Assembly (NCBI GenBank): GCA_028687575.1
Contig: JAQTZW010000003.1
Coordinates: 124,001 to 188,000 of the forward strand
Direction: 5' to 3'
DNA length: 64,000 bases
Origin: Gallionella sp.
Lineage (GTDB): Bacteria > Pseudomonadota > Gammaproteobacteria > Burkholderiales > Gallionellaceae
Both the position numbers and the translations under genes were made by a program. Under the pieces are notes generated by a model that ran no database searches, was not told where the DNA came from, and saw only the letters and a program-made list of their open reading frames with translations. Shown here in pieces: positions 52,804 to 60,608 of this stretch (position 1 is the stretch's first letter; each line of letters begins with the position of its first letter).

Positions 52804-54117
52804 TCAAATTCCAAGTTTCTTCATTTTTTCCCACAGGTTTTTGCGGCTGATGCCCAACGAGTTGGCCGTTTCGGAGATATGCCCGTTGTGGTTGCGCAGG
52901 CAATTGCCGATGTATTTGCGTTCGCAGGCCTGGATGTATTCGCTCAAGGATTCTTCGCTATGCGGCTGCTCGGTTGGCAGGGGAGGCAAGCCGTCGAACA
53001 GCAGTTCCGGACTGAGTTCCCTCTGTTGCGAGAGGATGCAGGCGCGTTCCAGGCAGTGTTTGAGTTCGCGGACGTTGCCGGGCCAGGGATAGTTCAGCAG
53101 CGCTTGTTCGGCAGCGAGACTCAGTGTGCGGGGGTCGTCGTGCTGCGTATTCCATTCTGCGAGCAGATTCTCCGCCAGCCAGGGGATATCTTCCTTGCGT
53201 TCCCGCAGCGGCGGGATGCTCAAGTGGATCACATGGATGCGGTAGTACAGGTCCTCGCGGAACTTGCCGATTTCCACCATCTGCTTGAGATCCTGATGTG
53301 TGGCGCAGATCAACTTGATGTCCACCTGGATGGGAGTTTCCGCGCCGACTCGGACGATCTGGCGCTCCTGTATCGCGCGCAGCAGCTTGACTTGCATGGC
53401 CGGTGACATCTCGCCGACCTCGTCGAGGAATAGCGTTCCGCCGCTGGCCAACTCGAACAGCCCGCGCTTGTCGCGTATCGCACCCGTGAAAGCGCCTTTG
53501 GTATATCCGAATAATTCGGCTTCCAGCAGGCTTTCGGTCAGTGCGCCGCAGTTCACTGTGATGAACGGGTGCTTGAGTTCCGGGTCGTAGAGGTTGCGCA
53601 GGGCGTGTGCCAGCCGCTCCTTGCCGACCCCCGATTCTCCGGTAATCAGTACCGAGGTTGGTGTCTTGGCGATGCGCGGCAGCAGTGCTTCGATATTGCG
53701 CATGGCGCTCGATACACCGAGCATGGTCTCGCGGGTGACGGTGCAGGTCGAGCGTGAGCACAGCGCCTGGATGGAGGCCAGCAGCGCGTGGATGTCCAGC
53801 GGCTTGGTGAGGTAGTCCTGCGCGCCCAGCTTGAGCAGCCGCACCGCCCGGTCTATGGTGCCGTAGCCGGTGGTAAAGATGAAATGGGGCAGCACGGCTT
53901 CGGTGGATTTCAGTTGTTTGAAGAGCGTTTCGCCGTTTATGTCCGGCAGCTGGATGTCGCAGATCACGACATGGTAGGGCTGGCTGGTCAGCGCCTTGAT
54001 CGCTTCCGCACCGGTCTTGAACCAGTCGCAGTGGAAATCCTCAAGCTGGAAGCGGTCGGACAACGCCTCGCCCATGATCAGATCGTCTTCGATCAGACAG
54101 ATGCGGTAATTGCTCAT
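52804..54117 (-). CDS. Sigma-54-dependent response regulator (NtrC family)
   Basis: A 437-residue enhancer-binding regulator. The receiver domain (1-120) has Asp10/Asp11-type acidic residues (LIEDD), the phospho-acceptor Asp54 in [10 protein letters not shown], and Lys105. The AAA+ domain has Walker A GESGVGKE (160-167), the sigma-54-contacting GAFTGA loop (208-213), [12 protein letters not shown] and the R-finger region. The C-terminal Fis-type HTH (about 395-437) ends [18 protein letters not shown]. It is coupled by a four-base overlap to the kinase gene upstream. Its likely targets are the two sigma-54-type promoters between its own operon and the cytochrome operon. Confidence 0.94.
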   Translation of the reverse strand: MSNYRICLIEDDLIMGEALSDRFQLEDFHCDWFKTGAEAIKALTSQPYHVVICDIQLPDINGETLFKQLKSTEAVLPHFIFTTGYGTIDRAVRLLKLGAQDYLTKPLDIHALLASIQALCSRSTCTVTRETMLGVSSAMRNIEALLPRIAKTPTSVLITGESGVGKERLAHALRNLYDPELKHPFITVNCGALTESLLEAELFGYTKGAFTGAIRDKRGLFELASGGTLFLDEVGEMSPAMQVKLLRAIQERQIVRVGAETPIQVDIKLICATHQDLKQMVEIGKFREDLYYRIHVIHLSIPPLRERKEDIPWLAENLLAEWNTQHDDPRTLSLAAEQALLNYPWPGNVRELKHCLERACILSQQRELSPELLFDGLPPLPTEQPHSEESLSEYIQACERKYIGNCLRNHNGHISETANSLGISRKNLWEKMKKLGI

Positions 54118-55562
54118 GTTTCGTTTTCAATCGGGATGGTGACTCGGAAATTCATGCGGTCTTTCATTTCTCGGCTCACAGTAATATTCCCGCCGAGTTG
54201 TTGTACCACCTGATATGTGACCCACAGGCCCAGGCCGTGACCGCCCTCGCTGAATGCGGCAAACGGCTCGAACAGGTGGGCGATTTGTTCTTCTGTCAGC
54301 ATTTTTCCGTTGTTGCTAACCGAGATGCGCAATTGTGCTGCTTCAATGCCGATGTCGCATGCGACTTCACCCTGATGGGCAGCGGCCTTGATGGCGTTCA
54401 TCAACAGGTTGATCAGAATCTGGCGTATGCAGGTGGCGGGCAGGCCTATTTCTTCGGAAATACTATTGTGCCAAGCGATGTGCAGGGCTTTTCTGCTGCT
54501 CATGGGCGAGATCAGCATCAGCACGTCCTCGATATCCTGCGGGGTCAGGGTGCGGCTCTTCACTTTTGATTCGACCAGTAAGGCCGCGACGGTTTCCTTG
54601 ACCTGGTTTAGTCCGCGCTCGATCAATGCGATGGTTTTTTGCGTCAGCGGGCTGGTGTCGGTGTGGTATTTGAGTGTATCTATCGCGGTGAGCATGCCGC
54701 TCAGTGGGTTGTTGATCTCGTGGGCGATGCCGGCGGCGAGCTGGCCGAGAGCGGCCAGCCGCTCCGATTGCACCATGCGCGCTTCCAGCGTTTCCTTGGC
54801 CTTGAGATCTTTCAGCAAGTGATGATAGGCCTCGAACAGGCTGCCCAGTTCATCGTGGTATTCGTAAAGTGCCGGATCCAACTTCTCTGGCCATTTCTTG
54901 CCGAGCTGCTCCATGCGGGCGGCCAGTTGCACCAGCGGCAGCGCCATGCGTTGCCCCCAGTACCAGTTGAACGGCAGCAGGATAGCCAGGATCAGGCCGC
55001 CCACCGAGAGCGCGTCCCATGCGCTGTCGGCATACAGCGGTAGAAAAACGTCGCGCGAATGCACGATCACCAGTGTGCCGAGTCGCGTGTTGTCCTTGCT
55101 GATGGGAGTCAGCGAGTAATAGTGCTTTGAGTGGCGCAGGTAGACAGTTTTCGCCTGTTCGCCGGACATCACCGAGATGCGAGTTGCCAGTTCGCGGAAT
55201 TCTGCACCGAGTTCGCCCATTGTCGTCAGCATGGGCGTTTCCTTGGGATGCGTTGAAACCACCACGCGCAGGGCATTGTCCACGACCACCATGCTTTCGA
55301 CATGCACCCTGGCCGAAGCCGGGCGCTGACTGGCCTCGGCGATAATTTCGAAAGCACGCCAGACGTCATCCTGAAGCATGGCCGAGAACAGGTTGGACTT
55401 TAACGAGTAGCCCAGTTGTTCCGATTCGATGGCCAGATCGTTTTCCAGCTTGTTGTAGGCGTTGAGCATGAAAGAGGCGGATACCGCCAGCGCCGAGACC
55501 ACGATCAGAAAGCTCCCCCACAGCGGAACCTTGTATCGGTAACTGAGGTTCATGAAGCTCAT
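54114..55562 (-). CDS. Sensor histidine kinase
   Basis: A 482-residue membrane kinase. TM1 is at about 13-33, a periplasmic sensor domain of about 150 residues follows, and TM2 is at about 184-203. A HAMP-like linker leads to the HisKA domain with the phospho-acceptor His281 in GIAHEINNPLSGM. The HATPase_c domain has NLLMNAIKAA (N box), HLFEPFAAFSEGGHGLGLW (F and G2 boxes). It overlaps the response regulator by four bases and the PhnD-like gene by four bases, so the three form a coupled operon. The periplasmic domain probably reads the state of the PhnD-like protein. Confidence 0.93.
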   Translation of the reverse strand: MSFMNLSYRYKVPLWGSFLIVVSALAVSASFMLNAYNKLENDLAIESEQLGYSLKSNLFSAMLQDDVWRAFEIIAEASQRPASARVHVESMVVVDNALRVVVSTHPKETPMLTTMGELGAEFRELATRISVMSGEQAKTVYLRHSKHYYSLTPISKDNTRLGTLVIVHSRDVFLPLYADSAWDALSVGGLILAILLPFNWYWGQRMALPLVQLAARMEQLGKKWPEKLDPALYEYHDELGSLFEAYHHLLKDLKAKETLEARMVQSERLAALGQLAAGIAHEINNPLSGMLTAIDTLKYHTDTSPLTQKTIALIERGLNQVKETVAALLVESKVKSRTLTPQDIEDVLMLISPMSSRKALHIAWHNSISEEIGLPATCIRQILINLLMNAIKAAAHQGEVACDIGIEAAQLRISVSNNGKMLTEEQIAHLFEPFAAFSEGGHGLGLWVTYQVVQQLGGNITVSREMKDRMNFRVTIPIENET

Positions 55563-56407
55563 AGTTTTCCTTCGCGCTTCATCATCAGGAATACATTGCG
55601 ATACAGACGGTCACTCGTTTTCGCAAAACCGTTCAGTTTTAGACGCTCCAGCAAGCGGATGCCTTCAGAGTCGGTTGACATGTTCAGGAGCACCTTCTGC
55701 ATCAACGCAAAATCCTGTTTGTTCAAGGTGCTGCGTGCGACCAGCGGCGGCATGCCGTATTCAGCCGATTTGCTGACGATGCGAGTCTGGCGGGTAATGT
55801 CGGGGCGGGACTGGTCCAGCACTTCCCAGAAGAAACCCGACAGAGCGCCGCCATCGGCAAGGCCGATCGCCACGGCGGCAACTATTTTCTGATGGTCACG
55901 AGTGAAAAAGGTCTTGCGGAAGTAAGTGCCGGAATCCATCCCGGCTTGCTGCAATTGATGCAGGGGGACGAGATAGCCGGTATTGGACGAGGGGTCGGCA
56001 TAGGCGAAGATCTTGCCCTTGAGATCAAGCAGTGAGTGTGTGGTGTGATCATCGGCCGATACAATCAGGTAGGCGCGCTCATAAGGTCGCCCTTGGAACA
56101 GCGGCGTGGCGAGCAGTTTGCAGTAGGGTCTGGACTCTAGATAGGCGGGGGCAGACAGCCAGCTGAAATCCAGTTTCCTGAGCTTCATAAGGTCTACGTG
56201 TTCCTGATAGCTGTTGCGGAAGATGAATTCCACCGGCCTGCCCAGTTTGGCTTGCAGATAGCTGCGCCATTCTTCCAGTAGCGCGTACTGGCCATGCGCC
56301 ATGGCAGGTGTGATGCCTAGTCGGAGTGTGGCGGGTTCGGCCAGCGCCATGCCGGAAACCAGTGTCCAGCACAGTGTGAATATCCGAAGCAAAGACAGGA
56401 GCTTCAA
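55559..56407 (-). CDS. PhnD/SsuA-type periplasmic binding protein, likely sensor partner
   Basis: A 282-residue periplasmic binding protein of the PhnD type. After a signal peptide (cleavage near GMALA) come LRLGITPAMAHGQYALLEEW, LGRPVEFIFRNSYQEHVDLM, FSWLSAPAYLESRPYCKL and ADPSSNTGYLVPLHQLQQAG. No ABC permease or ATPase is adjacent, so it is probably a ligand sensor for the kinase rather than a transporter part. This is the layout of AioX in the AioXSR arsenite-sensing system. The mature protein has a single Cys (residue 96 of the precursor), a possible metal or metalloid ligand. The start appears to be a TTG at 56407 with GAGG five bases upstream. Confidence 0.85.
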   Translation of the reverse strand: MKLLSLLRIFTLCWTLVSGMALAEPATLRLGITPAMAHGQYALLEEWRSYLQAKLGRPVEFIFRNSYQEHVDLMKLRKLDFSWLSAPAYLESRPYCKLLATPLFQGRPYERAYLIVSADDHTTHSLLDLKGKIFAYADPSSNTGYLVPLHQLQQAGMDSGTYFRKTFFTRDHQKIVAAVAIGLADGGALSGFFWEVLDQSRPDITRQTRIVSKSAEYGMPPLVARSTLNKQDFALMQKVLLNMSTDSEGIRLLERLKLNGFAKTSDRLYRNVFLMMKREGKL

Positions 56408-56423
56408 GGGAACCTCGCCAAGT

Positions 56424-56439
56424 GTTACATATTGGTAAC
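56424..56439. promoter_or_regulatory. Candidate regulator site 1
   Basis: GTTACA-TATT-GGTAAC, a 6-4-6 inverted repeat differing by one base from the perfect palindrome at 56797. It lies just before the PhnD-like start codon, downstream of the predicted minus-strand transcription start. Confidence 0.55.
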
Positions 56440-56463
56440 GGGTTGCAGGGGGCGCATTTCGCT

Positions 56464-56479
56464 GTTACCAAATCGAAAC
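56464..56479. promoter_or_regulatory. Candidate regulator site 2 (degenerate)
   Basis: GTTACC-AAAT-CGAAAC. The left half matches exactly and the right half four of six positions. Its centre is exactly 40 bases from site 1, placing the two on roughly the same face of the helix. Confidence 0.4.
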
Positions 56480-56601
56480 ATGCTGTTCGCATACTATCGC
56501 GAAACTCCTCCGTGAATACCGCCTTACAGTCGAAAATACTACTTATTTGCATAAGGATAGTTTTTTGATCAAGCCGGATTTGTCGCCTCTGACAGCACGG
56601 C

Positions 56602-56617
56602 AGCAATTTTCGTGCCG
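56602..56617 (-). promoter_or_regulatory. Sigma-54-type promoter facing the PhnD-kinase-regulator operon
   Basis: Read on the minus strand: CGGCACGAAAATTGCT. It matches the -24/-12 consensus YTGGCACG-N4-TTGCW at all core positions except the first T, with exactly ten bases between GG and GC. Transcription would begin near 56591, about 185 bases before the start codon. Confidence 0.65.
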
Positions 56618-56796
56618 GAGTCGCCACCGAATAGCCTCGCGCAGACGGGGCATGTTCTAACCAATCCCTTTATTAAACAAATTATTACCGATGACTTTCT
56701 GCCAGATTCTGGTGTGCGGTACGGCAGAACTTGCCACCGATCTTTCTGCTGAATTCTGCCGGTGTGTTGATGGTCAGGTGAGATTTCTCTCGGAAA

Positions 56797-56812
56797 GTTA
56801 CCTGCAGGTAAC
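56797..56812. promoter_or_regulatory. Candidate upstream activating site (perfect palindrome)
   Basis: GTTACCTGCAGGTAAC, a perfect 16-base palindrome. Its centre is about 174 bases upstream of the predicted start of the cytochrome operon and about 214 bases upstream of that of the sensor operon, the usual distance for sigma-54 enhancer sites. It shares its half-site with sites 1 and 2. Confidence 0.65.
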
Positions 56813-56952
56813 AAAAAATTGAATTTCGGATTTTTCGCCATCGGATTGGTGTCTCCCTGGCTCAGTATTGGTCTGGTGAGTTCATTCCAACAGGCTGATA
56901 GATAACACTTTAGTCGGAATGGGACAAGTTTATTGGCCGGCGTTCAGGTTGT

Positions 56953-56968
56953 CGGCATGTTTCTTGCT
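56953..56968 (+). promoter_or_regulatory. Sigma-54-type promoter of the cytochrome operon
   Basis: CGGCATGTTTCTTGCT. GG and GC are separated by exactly ten bases and the -12 element TTGCT is perfect; the -24 element differs from TGGCACG at two positions. Transcription would start near 56979, 31 bases before the preferred start codon of the multiheme gene. Confidence 0.7.
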
Positions 56969-57009
56969 TGAAAGATGGCAGATCAACAATAAAATGAATG
57001 GCAGGTCGT

Positions 57010-59061
57010 ATGAACTCCGCAAAATTGGCAACATGGTTGGCAGCAATTCTGTTTTACGCAATTTCCGGCACGATGGCGGCACACGCCGAAACCGACCCGG
57101 ATTCCCCGGATAGCCCCAAGGCAGCGCAGTTGGCAAGCAACAAGACCGACAATGGCTCCTGTCTCAAGTGTCACAACGGCAGCAAGGAAATCAAAGTGCC
57201 CAATGCACCGGGTGCCGAGGAGGAGATGCGTGACTTGCATGCCATCAAGAAGCTGGCATTCGGCAAGAGCGTGCATGGCGACATGCAATGCGTCGCCTGC
57301 CACACCGGCATCAAGGATGGCAGCAAGCCACACCAAGCAGAGGCAAAAACCACTGGCTGCGTGCAATGCCACACTGCTTTATGGGACACCGCCAAGAAGG
57401 AGAATATGACCGAGGAGCGCGCCAGGTTGGGCGTGGTCGTGCAGAATATCGCCGCTTACAACAAGACCTTCCATGCCTTGCAGAACAAGGACGACCCGAC
57501 CCGTGCCAATGCCAGTTGCGACGACTGCCACGACACCCACTCTTTCAATGTGCCGCCCAAAGGCAGCATAGGCCGCTCCAACTGGCACCTGACCATTCCC
57601 AATACCTGCGGCGAGAAATGCCATAGTGATGAACTGGATGAGTATTCCACTTCGGTTCACGGCAAGCAGGTCATGGATCAACACAATCCCAAGGCGGCGG
57701 TGTGCACCGACTGCCACACCTCGCACGGCATCACCAATACTTCCGGTGAATCGTTCAAGCTGGAGATCGTGCAGGCTTGCGGCGGCTGCCACAAGGAAAA
57801 CCTGAAGTCCTATTCGGAGACCTTCCATGGTCAGATCAACGCGCTGGGCTACGGTTACACCGCCAAGTGCTACAACTGCCACGGTAGTCACGGCATCCTG
57901 TCACCTTCCGATCCTGAATCCACCGTCCATCCTGACAATCGCCTGAAGACCTGCCAGCAGTGTCACAGCGGCAACAAGGGTTGGGCTGGGCTGCAAAAGG
58001 CCACACCGGGTTTTGTGACTTTCGCGCCTCATGCCAATACGCATAATTTCGAGAAATATCCACAGATGTGGATCGCCTCCAAGTTCATGTTGAGCCTGCT
58101 GGCGGGCGTATTCGCCTTCTTCTGGTTACATTCGGCATTGTGGTATTACCGCGAACGCAAGGATGGTTGCCCGATCGTCGCCAACGCACAGGGCAATACC
58201 AAGTCGCACATTCTGGCGAACGAATTGCTGAAAGGCCCGGCAAAAGGTAAGCAGATCCGCCGCTTCAGCAAGCTGGTGCGCTCGGCTCACCTGATCTTCG
58301 CGCTGGTGACCATGACGCTGATCCTGACCGGGATGCTGGTGTTCTACGCCGACACCCAATGGGCACATGCGGTAGCACAAGCGCTGGGCGGCCCTAAGAC
58401 CGCTGGCATCATCCACCGCATCTGTGCGACAGCCTTCCTCGGCATCTTCGTCGTTCAGCTGGTGTATGTGTTGCAGAAGCTGTTGCGCAGCAAGACCTTC
58501 AGGTGGTTCGGCCCGGATTCGCTGATCCCCAACTGGAAAGACTTGAAGGACATCGTCGCCATGTTCAAGTGGTTCTTCGGCAAGGGATCGCGTCCGACCT
58601 TTGATCGCTGGACTTACTGGGAGAAATTCGACTTCTGGGCGGTGTTCTGGGGTGTCGGCATCATCGGCAGCAGCGGTCTGATGTTGGCCTTCCCGCATGT
58701 CACCGCGCAGTTCCTGCCGGGCTGGATGTTCAATGTGCTGACGCTGGTGCATGGCGAGGAAGCCTTCCTGGCCGCCGTGTTCCTGTTCACCGTGCACTTC
58801 TTTAACAACCACTTCAGGCCGGACAAGTTCCCGCCACCCGATGTGGTGATGTTCACCGGTTCCGTGCCAGTGGAAGAGTTCAAGCGCGAGCACACCGACC
58901 AATACAACCGTCTGGTCGAGTCCGGCGAACTGGAGAAATATCTGGTGGATGCGCCGTCCCGCAAGATGACGCTGGCATCCAAGGTACTGGGCATCACGCT
59001 GATCGCGATCGGGCTGACGCTGCTGGTGCTGGTGATCATCGGCTTTGTCGGCAACACCTGA
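57010..59061 (+). CDS. CbcL-like multiheme cytochrome c / cytochrome b fusion, inner membrane
   Basis: A 683-residue inner-membrane electron-transfer protein. After a signal peptide (cleavage near AAHA) comes a periplasmic domain with eight CXXCH heme sites, at about residues 51, 94, 117, 170, 232, 257, 287 and 315, plus one CX3CH site (CGEKCH, about 200). The C-terminal half (about 354-683) has six membrane segments of the cytochrome b561/thiosulfate-reductase-b type, with His in SAHLIF, IIHRIC, LVHGEE and VHFFNNHF as likely b-heme ligands. A nine-heme c domain fused to a diheme b domain is the layout of Geobacter CbcL, a quinone-linked oxidoreductase. Here it heads an operon with a monoheme cytochrome, MtoA and MtoB, so it probably links the periplasm to the quinone pool. 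The ATG at 57010 has AGG six bases upstream. Confidence 0.88.
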   Translation: MNSAKLATWLAAILFYAISGTMAAHAETDPDSPDSPKAAQLASNKTDNGSCLKCHNGSKEIKVPNAPGAEEEMRDLHAIKKLAFGKSVHGDMQCVACHTGIKDGSKPHQAEAKTTGCVQCHTALWDTAKKENMTEERARLGVVVQNIAAYNKTFHALQNKDDPTRANASCDDCHDTHSFNVPPKGSIGRSNWHLTIPNTCGEKCHSDELDEYSTSVHGKQVMDQHNPKAAVCTDCHTSHGITNTSGESFKLEIVQACGGCHKENLKSYSETFHGQINALGYGYTAKCYNCHGSHGILSPSDPESTVHPDNRLKTCQQCHSGNKGWAGLQKATPGFVTFAPHANTHNFEKYPQMWIASKFMLSLLAGVFAFFWLHSALWYYRERKDGCPIVANAQGNTKSHILANELLKGPAKGKQIRRFSKLVRSAHLIFALVTMTLILTGMLVFYADTQWAHAVAQALGGPKTAGIIHRICATAFLGIFVVQLVYVLQKLLRSKTFRWFGPDSLIPNWKDLKDIVAMFKWFFGKGSRPTFDRWTYWEKFDFWAVFWGVGIIGSSGLMLAFPHVTAQFLPGWMFNVLTLVHGEEAFLAAVFLFTVHFFNNHFRPDKFPPPDVVMFTGSVPVEEFKREHTDQYNRLVESGELEKYLVDAPSRKMTLASKVLGITLIAIGLTLLVLVIIGFVGNT

Positions 59062-59153
59062 AACAGATGAATCAGGGGGGCAATGGCCGCCCTGATAAAG
59101 ATTTCGTAACAAATTAGCAACTTACTTTTTAACTTTTAATTCTGGAGAACATC

Positions 59154-59492
59154 ATGAAAAAACAAATCATCGCCACCCTGACCCTGGTCCTGTTGACCGG
59201 TTTCGTGTCGGTCGCCCATGCAGAGATTGACGAGGCCGCAGCCAAGAAGCTGGCCAAGAGCAATGACTGCTTCAAGTGCCACGCCGTGGACAAGACCAAA
59301 AAAGGTCCTGCCTACAAGAAGATCGCCATCAAATACAAGGGCAAGGCCGATGCTGAGGCTGCACTGATCAAGCAAATCACCACCGGGCCCAAGGTCAAGC
59401 TGGAAGACGGCACCGAAGAAGATCACAAGATCATCGAGACCAAGGACAAGGCCGAATTGAAGAATCTGGTGGGCTGGATTCTCTCGCTGTAA
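59154..59492 (+). CDS. Periplasmic monoheme class I cytochrome c without Met ligand (MtoD-like position)
   Basis: A 112-residue cytochrome: signal peptide (cleavage near VAHA), heme site CFKCH at residues 39-43 and a c5/c551-like fold ending in the C-terminal helix LKNLVGWILSL. The only methionine is the initiator, so the usual His/Met ligation is impossible. The only His in the mature protein other than the proximal one is His91 in EEDHKII, located where the distal ligand loop should be, suggesting His/His ligation. A GGAG lies eight bases before the ATG. Its position between the membrane fusion and MtoA suggests a periplasmic shuttle, like MtoD in Sideroxydans. Confidence 0.85.
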   Translation: MKKQIIATLTLVLLTGFVSVAHAEIDEAAAKKLAKSNDCFKCHAVDKTKKGPAYKKIAIKYKGKADAEAALIKQITTGPKVKLEDGTEEDHKIIETKDKAELKNLVGWILSL

Positions 59493-59551
59493 ATCTTGAC
59501 ACCCCCGCGCATCAGGCGGGTGGTGAAGTAATTGAAACCAAGGGGTAAATA

Positions 59552-60595
59552 ATGAAGCTGTTAACAAAAATATTCGTTTCGTGTGCCGCGTTGGGCGCGT
59601 TGATGTCGGCTCCTGCCGCATCCGCCGCCGATCTCGGCAACCGCAACATGGGGCGCGAGATCGCCAAAATGTACCTGGCCTCCGCAGCACCTGCTGCCCA
59701 AGCCGGCGAGGCTGGCAAGGCCGATGCCAAGGATATCGTGCTGCGCGGCGATGCCAAATGCACCGCCTGCCATGACGATGCCGACTCTCCGCAATTGCTG
59801 TCCATCGGCAAGACCCGTCACGGCGTCAATGCCGATGGCCGCACACCGGGATGCACCAGCTGTCATGGCGACAGCGTGGCACACACCGGCCACAAGGGGA
59901 GTTCCAAGCCTCCCAAACCTGATCGCGTGTTCGGCAAGAACACCGCCACACCGGCTGCCGAGCGCAACCAGGCCTGCCTGTCCTGCCATGCTGGCGACAG
60001 CAAGCGCCATCTGTGGGCGGGCAGTGCACACGAGGCGCGCGACGTAGCCTGCACGTCCTGCCATCAGGTGCACACCGCGCACGACAAGGTGCGCGACAAG
60101 CAGACCCAGCCCGAAGTGTGCTTCAGCTGCCACAAGGAGCAGCGCGCACAGGTCAACAAGCCCTCCCACCATCCGGTGCTGGAAGGCAAGGTGAGCTGTT
60201 CCGACTGCCACAACGTGCACGGTTCCGCTGGTCCGAAGCTGATGAAGCGCGATTCCGTGGTCGAGACTTGCTACACCTGCCACATGGAAAAACGCGGCCC
60301 GTTCGTGCATAACCACCGTCCCGTTTCAGATGACTGCAGCAACTGCCACATGCCGCACGGCACCACCGCTGACAACCTGCTGAAGGCCCGTCCGCCACTG
60401 GTTTGCTACCAGTGCCACAGCGGTCACGGCACGCCCGGTGTCGCCGGCATTGCGCCCGCCATCACCACTTCGGCCAAGGCCAATACATTCATCGAGCAAG
60501 GACGCGGTTGCCTGAACTGCCATACCGAGATTCACGGCAGTAACAACCCAGACGGCGGACAGAAGTTGCTTCCACCTGCCTTCTTCTTGCGCTAA
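59552..60595 (+). CDS. mtoA: Decaheme c-type cytochrome, MtrA/MtoA/DmsE family
   Basis: A 347-residue periplasmic cytochrome. Signal peptide (cleavage near ASA, about residue 26), then ten CXXCH sites with first Cys at 70, 101, 142, 167, 190, 216, 240, 262, 285 and 320, the number and length expected of MtrA/MtoA. MtrA-type proteins sit inside the MtrB-type porin and carry electrons across the outer membrane. No PioA-like N-terminal extension and no extracellular MtrC/OmcA partner is present, which fits the iron-oxidising MtoAB/PioAB type. A strong AAGGGG precedes the ATG; mtoB follows after 13 bases. Confidence 0.93.
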   Translation: MKLLTKIFVSCAALGALMSAPAASAADLGNRNMGREIAKMYLASAAPAAQAGEAGKADAKDIVLRGDAKCTACHDDADSPQLLSIGKTRHGVNADGRTPGCTSCHGDSVAHTGHKGSSKPPKPDRVFGKNTATPAAERNQACLSCHAGDSKRHLWAGSAHEARDVACTSCHQVHTAHDKVRDKQTQPEVCFSCHKEQRAQVNKPSHHPVLEGKVSCSDCHNVHGSAGPKLMKRDSVVETCYTCHMEKRGPFVHNHRPVSDDCSNCHMPHGTTADNLLKARPPLVCYQCHSGHGTPGVAGIAPAITTSAKANTFIEQGRGCLNCHTEIHGSNNPDGGQKLLPPAFFLR

Positions 60596-60608
60596 GGGGA
60601 GAACGAAT

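Larger units (their letters stand above)
56408..57009. other. Divergent regulatory region between the sensor operon and the cytochrome operon
   Basis: A 602-base gene-free stretch. It holds two sigma-54-type promoters facing outward (56602-56617 minus, 56953-56968 plus) and three copies of a 6-4-6 inverted repeat, all listed separately. No open frame here has coding features. This organisation fits an enhancer-controlled regulon in which the regulator is encoded by the leftward operon. Confidence 0.75.
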
